Assembly: GCA_050249455.1 (NCBI GenBank)
Contig: JBFWQM010000073.1
Span: 1 to 21,342 of the forward strand
Origin: JBFWQM01 sp050249455
Lineage (GTDB): Bacteria; Pseudomonadota; Alphaproteobacteria; MPNO01; VGEU01
DNA: 21,342 bases
Reading direction: 5' to 3'
Position numbers and translations under genes: made by a program. A model generated the notes under the pieces. That model ran no database searches, was not told the origin of the DNA, and was given only the letters and a program-made list of their open reading frames with translations. Shown piece by piece: positions 8,576-15,146 of the stretch; the stretch's first letter is position 1, and every line of letters starts with the position of its first letter.

Positions 8576-8687
8576 CCCACCTCACCCGCTCGCTGCGCTC
8601 GCACCCTCTCCCCCCAGAAGGGCGGAGAGGGCTTTTTTACTGCTCCCTCTCCGCCCTCGGGGGCGGAGAGGGTCGGGGTGAGGTGGG
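8576..8687. repeat. REP-like composite palindrome (copy 2)
   Basis: Outer arms 8576-8587 and 8676-8687 are perfect 12-bp reverse complements (CCCACCTCACCC type). Inside lies a second perfect 12-bp hairpin, 8620-8631 with 8645-8656, whose loop begins with CTTTTTT. The left part (about 8580-8616) is nearly identical to the reverse complement of the right part of the repeat at 17609-17703. Lying 28 bases after the dioxygenase stop, it could also terminate transcription. The rest of the 315-bp gap before sthA holds no gene I can support. Confidence 0.85.
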
Positions 8688-8821
8688 GGCCGCGGCGTCC
8701 CCGCCGGCAGGATCGATCCAGCACGTCCCGAGACACGGCGCTTCCTCGACCAGGCAGCTGCGGGTCGAGCCCGCGCACGACCCGTCCATCGCCCGTAACC
8801 GCCGCTTCATGATTCGTGCGC

Positions 8822-8827
8822 TAGCCT
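8822..8827 (+). promoter_or_regulatory. Possible -10 element (TAGCCT) for sthA
   Basis: TAGCCT, preceded by C, lies 36 bases before the sthA start, at the same position as the CTAGCnT motifs before the dioxygenase and NifX-like genes. No convincing -35 hexamer is seen at the expected spacing, so this rests on recurrence only. Confidence 0.3.
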
Positions 8828-8863
8828 GTCCGGTCGCTCCCCGGGTCCGGGGGAAACGGAGCC

Positions 8864-10261
8864 ATGACCGGAAGCCACGAATTCGACCTGTTGTGCATCG
8901 GCAGCGGGCCGGCGGGCCAGCGCGCCGCCGTCCAGGCCGCGAAGCTGCGCAAACGGGTCGCGCTGATCGAACGCGACGTCGACGTGGGCGGCGTATGCCT
9001 GCACACCGGCACCATCCCGTCCAAGACCTTCCGCGAGGCGGTGCTGTCGTTCGGCCCGCCGCGCCACGACGCCGCGAACGGCTGCGCCCATGCGGCCGAG
9101 CGCGCGACGGCGCAGGCGCTCCTGTCGCGGGTCGGCGCCATCGTGCGCAGCGAGGCGCGGGTCCAGCACGACCAGCTGCGGCGCAACGGCGTCCAGCTGA
9201 TCGCCGGCACCGCCTGCTTCACCGGCCCCAACGCGGTCGCGGTGCAGGCCGCCGGCGGCGCGCGCGAGGTGACGGCGGAGAAGGTGCTGATCGCGGTCGG
9301 CACCCGGCCCAGCCGCAGCGCCGACTTCGCCGCCGACCTGCCGTGCGTCATCACCAGCGACGACATCCTGCGCCTCGCCGAGCTGCCGCGCAGCCTGATC
9401 GTCATCGGCTGCGGCGTGATCGGCATCGAGTACGCCTCGATGTTCGCCGCGCTCGGCGTGAAGGTGACCCTGATCGACGGCCGCGACCGGCCGCTCGAAT
9501 TCCTCGACCGCGAGATCGTGGACGAGCTGGTCCACCAGCTCAGGAAGCACATGGTGACCTTCCGCCTCGGCGAGGCGGTCGAGCGCATCGACTGCCGCGA
9601 CGGTCCGCCGCAGCAGGCGGTGGTCCACCTGAAGTCGGGCAAGCGGATGGTCGCCGACCTGGTGCTCGCCTGCACCGGTCGGGTCGGCGCGTCGGACACG
9701 CTGGGGCTCGACCGTGCCGGGCTGTGCGCCGATTCGCGCGGCCGCATCCGGGTCGACCAGACCTTCCGTTCCGAGGTCCCGCACATCTTCGCCGCCGGCG
9801 ACATCATCGGCTACCCCAGCCTGGCGGCGACGTCGTCGGAGCAGGGGCGCCTCGCCGCCTGCCACGCCTTCGGCGTCGCGGCCGAGCCGATGCACGACCA
9901 CTTCCCGATCGGCATCTACGCGATCCCGGAGATATCGATGGTGGGCGAGCCCGAGCACGCGCTGACCGCCCGCCAGGTCCCCTACGAGACCGGCATCGCG
10001 CGCTACCGCGAGATCGCGCGCGGCCAGATCCTGGGCGACGATTCGGGCATGCTGAAGCTGATCTTCCACGCCCGCACGCACAGGCTGCTCGGCGTGCACG
10101 CGATCGGCACCGGGGCGACCGAGCTGGTCCACATCGGCCAGGCGGTGCTCGCGCTCGGCGGCGGGGTAGACTACTTCCTGCGCACTGTCTTCAACTACCC
10201 GACGCTGGCCGAATGCTACAAGGTCGCCGCGCTCGACGCGCACAACAAGCTCACCCTGTGA
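8864..10261 (+). CDS. sthA: Soluble (Si-specific) NAD(P)+ transhydrogenase
   Basis: A 465-residue flavoprotein of the pyridine nucleotide-disulfide oxidoreductase family, moving hydride between NADPH and NAD+ in the cytoplasm. The FAD-binding IGSGPAGQRAA (12-22) is followed by GGVCLHTGTIPSK (from about 42). Cys45 is kept but the second redox cysteine of lipoamide dehydrogenase is Thr50, as in SthA, where the region reads GTIPSK. The central NAD(P)-binding GCGVIGIEYASMFAALG and the second FAD motif IFAAGDIIG are present, and a C-terminal dimerisation domain ends the protein. The missing disulfide makes a lipoamide dehydrogenase or mercuric reductase unlikely. A CGGAG ribosome site precedes the ATG. 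It stands alone between a repeat-containing gap and the convergent ppk2, so it is probably monocistronic. Confidence 0.93.
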   Translation: MTGSHEFDLLCIGSGPAGQRAAVQAAKLRKRVALIERDVDVGGVCLHTGTIPSKTFREAVLSFGPPRHDAANGCAHAAERATAQALLSRVGAIVRSEARVQHDQLRRNGVQLIAGTACFTGPNAVAVQAAGGAREVTAEKVLIAVGTRPSRSADFAADLPCVITSDDILRLAELPRSLIVIGCGVIGIEYASMFAALGVKVTLIDGRDRPLEFLDREIVDELVHQLRKHMVTFRLGEAVERIDCRDGPPQQAVVHLKSGKRMVADLVLACTGRVGASDTLGLDRAGLCADSRGRIRVDQTFRSEVPHIFAAGDIIGYPSLAATSSEQGRLAACHAFGVAAEPMHDHFPIGIYAIPEISMVGEPEHALTARQVPYETGIARYREIARGQILGDDSGMLKLIFHARTHRLLGVHAIGTGATELVHIGQAVLALGGGVDYFLRTVFNYPTLAECYKVAALDAHNKLTL

Positions 10262-10355
10262 GGGCGGCGTCACCGATGCGACTTCGCGTCATACGCGCAG
10301 TCGATGCCCTGAGGTCCGGTAAAGCGTCGGACTCGCCATAATCAACAGGGTCATG

Positions 10356-10372
10356 CGCGGATCAAGTCCGCG
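10356..10372. terminator. Small stem-loop in the sthA/ppk2 convergent gap, possible terminator
   Basis: A 6-bp stem (10356-10361 with 10367-10372) encloses TCAAG; a short run of four T lies about 12 bases further on the plus strand. It is the only simple hairpin I see in the roughly 200-bp convergent gap. The stem is short, so terminator function is weakly supported. Confidence 0.28.
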
Positions 10373-10465
10373 TACGAGTCCACTTTTGAAGGCGGTTCGC
10401 GATCCAGGTCCGAATCTCGGTCCGACGATGAGCGTCCGGACCGCCCACCTTGTCGTCAGCCGCCG

Positions 10466-11389
10466 TCAGTAGACGTCGGGCACGTACATCTCCGGCGGGA
10501 CCGGGGTGCGGTGGTAGTCGGGATTGTGCACGCGGGCGGGCAGGATCACCTGCGGCCGCTCGACCTCGTGGTAGGGGATGCGGCCGAGCAGGTGATGGAT
10601 GCAGTTCAACCGCGCCCGCTTCTTGTCCACCGCCTCGACCACCCACCAAGGCGCCTCGGGGATGTGGGTGCGCTCCAGCATCGCCTCCTTGGCTTTCGTG
10701 TAGATCTCCCACCGCCGCCGCGACTCGAGGTCCATCGGGCTCAGCTTCCACTGCTTGATCGGGTCGTGGATGCGCATCTGGAAGCGCAAATGCTGCTCGT
10801 CGTCGGTGATGGAGAACCAGTACTTGATCAGGACGATGCCGGACCGCACCAGCATCTTCTCGAACTCCGGCACGGTGCGGAAGAACTCCTCGACATCGTC
10901 GTCGGTGCAGAAGCCCATCACCCGCTCGACGCCCGCGCGGTTGTACCAGCTGCGGTCGAACAGCACGATCTCGCCGCCCGCCGGCAGGTGCGCGACGTAG
11001 CGCTGGAAATACCATTGGGTCCGCTCGCGCTCGCTGGGCGCCGGCAGGGCGGCGACGCGGCACACGCGCGGGTTCAGCCGCTGGGTGATGCGTTTGATCA
11101 CGCCGCCCTTGCCGGCCGCGTCGCGGCCCTCGAAGACGACGACGACCTTGAGCTTGTTGTGGACCACCCAGTCCTGCAGCTTGACCAGCTCGCGCTGCAG
11201 GCGGAACAGCTCAGTGAAGTAGCGGTGGCGATCGAGCGACTGCTGCTCCGGCGCCGCGCTCAGCCCTTCCAGCATCGCGGCGAGGCGGTCGTCGTCGATC
11301 TCCATCTCGAGCTCCTCGTCGAAGCTGTCGGCGATCTCGGCATCCGCGCGCCGCATGAAGTCGCTTACGCCCTTGTCTGCGTCGTTCAT
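10466..11389 (-). CDS. ppk2: Polyphosphate kinase 2 (PPK2 family)
   Basis: A 307-residue kinase that transfers phosphate between inorganic polyphosphate and nucleotides, mainly generating GTP or ATP from the diphosphate. The PPK2 signature is complete: Walker A EGRDAAGKGG (about 87-96), the lid-region segment LNPRVCRVAALPAPSERE (about 105-122) and Walker B FDRSWYNRAG (about 144-153). The acidic N-terminus before residue 50 is typical of PPK2 proteins with one domain. The frame is open further upstream to 11578, but the ATG at 11389 has a GGGAG ribosome site seven bases away. The extra N-terminus is low-complexity and would overlap the rpoH end. It lies downstream of rpoH on the same strand, separated by a strong hairpin, and fits a stress-energy role. 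Confidence 0.93.
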   Translation of the reverse strand: MNDADKGVSDFMRRADAEIADSFDEELEMEIDDDRLAAMLEGLSAAPEQQSLDRHRYFTELFRLQRELVKLQDWVVHNKLKVVVVFEGRDAAGKGGVIKRITQRLNPRVCRVAALPAPSERERTQWYFQRYVAHLPAGGEIVLFDRSWYNRAGVERVMGFCTDDDVEEFFRTVPEFEKMLVRSGIVLIKYWFSITDDEQHLRFQMRIHDPIKQWKLSPMDLESRRRWEIYTKAKEAMLERTHIPEAPWWVVEAVDKKRARLNCIHHLLGRIPYHEVERPQVILPARVHNPDYHRTPVPPEMYVPDVY

Positions 11390-11396
11390 GTCGTGG

Positions 11397-11401
11397 CTCC
11401 C
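11397..11401 (-). promoter_or_regulatory. Ribosome binding site fixing the ppk2 start
   Basis: GGGAG on the minus strand, seven bases before ATG 11389. It supports this start over the longer upstream frame. Confidence 0.6.
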
Positions 11402-11470
11402 GTCTCGCCCCCAGCACCGATAGCCTGCGGATATGGCGGGTTCTTGACAGTCCCGGCGCCCGCAAACGAA

Positions 11471-11494
11471 GCGCGGCGCCAAGGGGCGCCGCGC
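11471..11494 (-). terminator. Perfect hairpin after rpoH, putative terminator
   Basis: A perfect 10-bp all-G/C stem (11471-11480 with 11485-11494) with a 4-base loop lies 26 bases past the rpoH stop. On the minus strand it is followed by TTCGTTTG, a broken T-tract. It probably ends or attenuates the rpoH transcript before ppk2. Confidence 0.6.
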
Positions 11495-11519
11495 GAGGGC
11501 TTCGGCCGCACGAACGCGA

Positions 11520-12425
11520 TCAGTGGTTGGTCGCCGCGGCGTGTTCGTCGTCGGCGTAGGCGAGCTGCGCCGCCGCATCCTTGCCCTTCAGCATCGAGGT
11601 GCGCAGCTTCTCGAAGGCCCGCACCTCGATCTGGCGCACTCGCTCGCGCGAGATGCCCAGCCGGGTGCTGAGGTCGCCCAGGGTCAGCGGCTCCTCGCGC
11701 AGCCGTCGGGCCTCCAGGATCTCGCGTTCGCGCCCGGTCAGGTCGGCCATCGCCGCCCGCATCCGATGCCGGCGCTCCTGCAGCTCTTCCGCCGCGCCGA
11801 GCATGTCCTCGTGGTCCGGCGCGTCATCGACCAGCAGGTCCTGCCACTCGTCCTCCGAATCGGCGCCCAGGGTCGCATTGAGCGACTGGTCGGGCCCCGA
11901 CAGGCGGCGGTTCATCTCGACCACCTCGTTCTCGGACACGCCCAGCGCGTGGGCGATGGCGTCGACCGTCTCCGGCGACAGGTCGCCGTCGGAGATGTGG
12001 CGGTGGCGCGCCTTGAGCCAGCGCAGGTTGAAGAACAGCTTCTTCTGCTCGGCGGTGGTGCCGACCTTGACCAGCGACCAGCCGTGCAGCACGAACTCCT
12101 GGATCGCCGCCCGCACCCACCACATGGCATAGGTGGACAGCCGGAAGCCGCGGTCCGGGTCGAAGCGGTCAAGCGCCTGCATCAGCCCGACATTGCCCGC
12201 CGCGACCAGGTCGCCCAGCGGGATGCCGTAGCCGAGGAACCCCTTGGCGATCTTCACCACCAGCCGCAGATGGCTGCCGACCAGCCGGTCGGCCGCGGCC
12301 GCCTCGCGGCGGTCGCGCCACGCCACCGCCAACTCGTGCTCGGTTTCGGCGTCGAGCAGGTCATAGCGGCGGATTTCCCGCAAATAGCGCGACAGATCGT
12401 CATCGATAGTGGTTGCCCGCATCAC
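11520..12425 (-). CDS. rpoH: RNA polymerase sigma-32 (heat-shock) factor
   Basis: A 301-residue group 3 sigma factor directing RNA polymerase to heat-shock promoters. Region 2 is clear: VGSHLRLVVKIAKGF, then GNVGLMQALDRFDPDRGFRLSTYAMWWVRAAIQEF (about 78-111). The RpoH box QKKLFFNLR (about 127-135) distinguishes it from RpoD and RpoS. Region 4 ends in LGISRERVRQIEVRAFEKLR, the -35-recognition helix-turn-helix. The frame opens with GTG at 12425 immediately followed by ATG at 12422; an AAGGG site precedes both, so either could be used. Alphaproteobacteria often carry more than one rpoH; which paralogue this is cannot be decided from the window. A strong hairpin follows the gene. Confidence 0.95.
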   Translation of the reverse strand: MMRATTIDDDLSRYLREIRRYDLLDAETEHELAVAWRDRREAAAADRLVGSHLRLVVKIAKGFLGYGIPLGDLVAAGNVGLMQALDRFDPDRGFRLSTYAMWWVRAAIQEFVLHGWSLVKVGTTAEQKKLFFNLRWLKARHRHISDGDLSPETVDAIAHALGVSENEVVEMNRRLSGPDQSLNATLGADSEDEWQDLLVDDAPDHEDMLGAAEELQERRHRMRAAMADLTGREREILEARRLREEPLTLGDLSTRLGISRERVRQIEVRAFEKLRTSMLKGKDAAAQLAYADDEHAAATNH

Positions 12426-12772
12426 TTCACACCCTTAGACGATGATGAAATCGTCCCCCGTTATTGTCACACGCGACCGGCATGGATTTCCGACGCCTTG
12501 CGGCATTCGCACCCGATCATCAAAACGTGACCGCCCCCGCGCCGTTCCGTTCGGAAGAGGCACCTTTTTGTGAACGGCTGCAGGATTGGCCCACGCACGG
12601 CGGCTCCCTCATGTTTGGAACGAACCGGGAACTTTTCAAGGTGCCGGGCTTTCGCGGCGCCCGACGGCCCTTCCGACCCAGTCCACCTATCCTTGTTCCC
12701 ACCCGGGACGCATGGTTCCGCCCGATCATGGTCAAATTATGTCGCAATGCAGCGAAAGCCATGGAGGGGCCG
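12426..12772. other. Intergenic region between rpoH and the trp leader, no supported gene
   Basis: About 347 bases with short open frames on both strands. None has a recognisable motif, a good ribosome site or convincing codon use. The region must hold the rpoH promoter on the minus strand, but I could not pick out a clear -35/-10 pair. It ends at the TTGACA box of the trp promoter. Confidence 0.5.
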
Positions 12773-12801
12773 TTGACACCCGGTTGCCGCGATGAGATGG
12801 T
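12773..12801 (+). promoter_or_regulatory. trp promoter placed for a leaderless trpL transcript
   Basis: A perfect TTGACA (12773-12778) is followed after 17 bases by GATGGT (12796-12801), a weak -10 with 3/6 matches. Counting six bases past the -10 puts the expected start at 12808, which is the A of the trpL ATG. No ribosome site precedes that ATG, which agrees with a leaderless message. Confidence 0.65.
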
Positions 12802-12807
12802 CCGCGC

Positions 12808-12858
12808 ATGAGCGCACGCACCCGCACGACCCATCGTCGTTGGTGGCGGCCGGCCTGA
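12808..12858 (+). CDS. trpL: trp operon leader peptide with tandem Trp codons
   Basis: A 16-codon frame reads MSARTRTTHRRWWRPA and ends in TGA. Two adjacent TGG codons lie at 12841-12846, a density very unlikely by chance and the hallmark of a trp attenuation leader. In Sinorhizobium meliloti a similar leader (with three Trp codons) precedes trpE(G) and begins at the transcription start. Here the promoter geometry predicts the same leaderless arrangement. The peptide is rich in Arg and Thr. When charged tRNA-Trp is scarce, ribosomes should stall at the TGG pair. The stop codon ends three bases before the first alternative-pairing segment, exactly where a terminating ribosome would mask it. 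Confidence 0.85.
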   Translation: MSARTRTTHRRWWRPA

Positions 12859-12918
12859 CAGGCGGCCTCCCGGCGCTACGTGCGCATGTGATCCAGGCCG
12901 CCGCGGAAACGGCGGCCT
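12808..12918 (+). ncRNA. trp attenuator RNA (rnTrpL-like), with alternative helices
   Basis: Segment 12861-12868 (GGCGGCCT) is complementary to 12895-12902 (AGGCCGCC), the antiterminator candidate. Segment 12895-12903 is also complementary over 9 bp to 12910-12918 with loop CGGAAA, the terminator candidate. The two helices exclude each other. The start of the leader (12812-12818) can additionally pair over 7 bp with 12879-12885. If transcription stops after the last hairpin, the product is an RNA of roughly 110 bases, like the trans-acting rnTrpL of S. meliloti. The weak point is the lack of a solid U-tract after 12918; a small GAAG-TGT-CTTC hairpin and CTTGTTTCC follow instead. Confidence 0.65.
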
Positions 12919-12958
12919 GAAGTGTCTTCAAAGCCTTGTTTCCGACCCCGGCCCGACC

Positions 12959-12969
12959 AGGAAAGGAAG
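12959..12969 (+). promoter_or_regulatory. Ribosome binding site fixing the trpE(G) start
   Basis: AGGAAAGGAAG lies 5-15 bases before ATG 12975 and supports this start over a TTG at 12936 in the same frame, which has no such site. Confidence 0.6.
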
Positions 12970-12974
12970 CAGGC

Positions 12975-15146
12975 ATGCCGTCCCCCCGAAACGAAGGCGC
13001 CGAGACCTATCGAACCGCCGGCGGCGTCGCCGTCCGGCGCAGCGCCGAGACCCGGCCCTACGAGCGCGCGATCGAGCCGCTGATCGATGCGCTGGACGGC
13101 CGTCGCGGCGTCCTGCTGGCGTCTTCCTTCGAGTACCCCGGCCGCTATACCCGCTGGGACGTCGGCTTCGCCGACCCGCCGCTCGCCATCGCCGCGCGCG
13201 ACCGGGCAATGCGGGTGACGGCGCTGAACGAACGCGGCACGGTCCTGTTGCCGGCGGTGCGTGCGGCGTTGGCCGGCTGCCCGGCGGTCGCCGCGCTGGC
13301 GGAGACGCCGAACGCGCTCGACGTCGCCGTCGCCGCGCCTGCCGGCGGCTTCACCGAGGAGGAGCGGTCGCGCCAGCCCTCGGTGTTCTCGCTGCTGCGG
13401 GCGCTGGTCGCCCATTTCGCCTGCCCGGCCGAGGGGCATCTCGGGCTCTACGGGGCGTTCGGCTACGACCTCGCCTTCCAGTTCGAACCGATCGCGCGCC
13501 GGCGCGAGCGCGATCCGCGCCAGCGCGACCTCGTGCTCTATCTGCCCGACGAGATCCTGATCGTCGACCACCGGCGCGAAGCCGCGACGCTGTTCCGCTA
13601 CGACTTCGCCGTCGAGGGCCGCGACACCGCCGGCCTGCCGCGCACCGGCGCGGCGGCGCCGTTCCGGCCGGCGACGGCCGCTGCCGGCTGCGACCATGCG
13701 CCGGGCGAATACGCCGCCACCGTGCGCCGCGCGCGCGAGGCGTTCGCCAGCGGCGACCTGTTCGAGGTGGTGCCCAGCCAGACCTTCTTCGAGCCGTGCC
13801 CGGCGGCGCCGTCGGCGGTATTCCGCCGGCTACGCGCGCGCAACCCGGCGCCGTACGGCGCGCTGATGAACCTGGGCGACGGCGAGATGCTGGTGGCGGC
13901 CTCGCCCGAGATGTACGTCCGGGTCAGCGGCGACCGGGTCGAGACCTGCCCGATCTCCGGCACCATCGCGCGCGGGCCGGATGCGATCGGCGACGCGGCG
14001 CAGATCCTGGAGCTGCTCAACTCGGCCAAGGAGACGGCGGAGCTCACCATGTGCACCGACGTCGATCGCAACGACAAGTCGCGCGTCTGCGTGCCGGGCA
14101 GCGTGCGGGTGATCGGCCGCCGCCAGATCGAGATGTATTCGCGCCTGATCCACACGGTCGACCACGTCGAAGGCCGGCTGCGGCCCGACCTCGACGCGCT
14201 CGATGCGTTCCTCGCCCACACCTGGGCGGTGACGGTCACCGGCGCGCCGAAGCGCTGGGCCATGCAGTTCATCGAGGACAACGAGCGGTCGCCGCGCGCC
14301 TGGTACGGCGGGGCGATCGGCATCATCGGCTTCGACGGCTCGCTCAACACCGGGCTGACGCTCCGCACCGTGCGCATCCAGGACGGCGTCGCGCAGGTGC
14401 GGGCGGGCGCCACCCTGCTGTTCGATTCCGACCCCGACGCGGAGGAGGCGGAGACGCGGCTGAAGGCCTCTGCCTTGCTCGACGCGATCAAGCGGCCCGA
14501 CGCGCCGGCAGCGGGCGGCGCCGCGGCGGGGCCGCAGCCGGGAAGCGGCCGGCGCATCCTGTTCGTCGACCACGAGGACTCGTTCGTCCATACGCTGGCG
14601 GCCTATTTCCGCGAGACCGGGGCGGAGGTCGCCACCCTGCGCGCGCCGCTTGCCCGCGCCCGGCTGGGGGCGGAGCGGTTCGACCTCGTCGTCCTGTCGC
14701 CGGGACCGGGCACGCCGGCCGACTTCGATGTGCCCGAGTCGGTGCGCATCGCCCGCCGGCTCGGCATCCCGGTGTTCGGCGTCTGCCTCGGCCTGCAGGG
14801 GATCGTCGAGCACTTCGGCGGCCGGCTGTCGCAGCTCCCGGTGCCGGTGCACGGCAAGCCGTCGGCGATCGCGCACGCGGGCGGCCGGCTGCTCGACGGC
14901 CTGCCGCCGCGCTTCGTCGCCGGGCGCTACCATTCGCTGGTCGCGGTCCGCGACAGCCTGCCCGACGCGCTCGCCGTCACCGCCGAGACCGACGACGGCA
15001 CCGTGATGGCGGTGGAGCACCGCGACGAGCCGATCGCCGCGGTGCAGTTTCACCCGGAATCGATCCTGTCGCTCGACGGCGGCGTCGGCCGCCGCATCAT
15101 CGCCAATGCGGTGACGCGGCTGTGCCGGGGGAGCGCCGGTCAGTAG
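12975..15146 (+). CDS. trpE(G): Fused anthranilate synthase TrpE-TrpG
   Basis: A 723-residue enzyme that makes anthranilate from chorismate and glutamine, the first step of tryptophan synthesis. The N-terminal TrpE part has the chorismate-binding PISGTIARGPDAIGD, the SAKETAELTMCTDVDRND segment and the AWYGGAIGIIGFDG region. A short Ala/Gly/Pro linker (about residues 510-525) joins a class I glutamine amidotransferase. That domain has LSPGPGTP, the nucleophile Cys604 in FGVCLGLQG, and His693/Glu695 in FHPES. The single-chain fusion is typical of Rhizobiales and related alphaproteobacteria. Feedback inhibition by tryptophan is expected for the family; the leader region upstream adds attenuation control. 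The last 7 bases overlap the convergent SAM synthetase gene. No other trp gene is in the window. Confidence 0.96.
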   Translation: MPSPRNEGAETYRTAGGVAVRRSAETRPYERAIEPLIDALDGRRGVLLASSFEYPGRYTRWDVGFADPPLAIAARDRAMRVTALNERGTVLLPAVRAALAGCPAVAALAETPNALDVAVAAPAGGFTEEERSRQPSVFSLLRALVAHFACPAEGHLGLYGAFGYDLAFQFEPIARRRERDPRQRDLVLYLPDEILIVDHRREAATLFRYDFAVEGRDTAGLPRTGAAAPFRPATAAAGCDHAPGEYAATVRRAREAFASGDLFEVVPSQTFFEPCPAAPSAVFRRLRARNPAPYGALMNLGDGEMLVAASPEMYVRVSGDRVETCPISGTIARGPDAIGDAAQILELLNSAKETAELTMCTDVDRNDKSRVCVPGSVRVIGRRQIEMYSRLIHTVDHVEGRLRPDLDALDAFLAHTWAVTVTGAPKRWAMQFIEDNERSPRAWYGGAIGIIGFDGSLNTGLTLRTVRIQDGVAQVRAGATLLFDSDPDAEEAETRLKASALLDAIKRPDAPAAGGAAAGPQPGSGRRILFVDHEDSFVHTLAAYFRETGAEVATLRAPLARARLGAERFDLVVLSPGPGTPADFDVPESVRIARRLGIPVFGVCLGLQGIVEHFGGRLSQLPVPVHGKPSAIAHAGGRLLDGLPPRFVAGRYHSLVAVRDSLPDALAVTAETDDGTVMAVEHRDEPIAAVQFHPESILSLDGGVGRRIIANAVTRLCRGSAGQ

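Noticed and set aside
8864..10261. Lipoamide dehydrogenase or mercuric reductase
   Set aside because: The second redox cysteine is replaced by Thr in GTIPSK, as in soluble transhydrogenase, and no heavy-metal domain is present.
10380..10440. T-arm-like sequence (GGTCCGAATCTCGG) suggesting a tRNA remnant
   Set aside because: No matching acceptor, D or anticodon stems could be found around it.
11390..11578. N-terminal extension of ppk2 to 11578
   Set aside because: Low-complexity, overlaps the end of rpoH and the hairpin; ATG 11389 has a good ribosome site.
12464..12811. 115-codon plus-strand frame between rpoH and trpL
   Set aside because: No motif, no clear ribosome site, and it runs through the trp promoter; not convincing as a gene.
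12520..12834. 104-codon minus-strand frame upstream of rpoH
   Set aside because: Overlaps the trp promoter and leader on the other strand and resembles no family I know.
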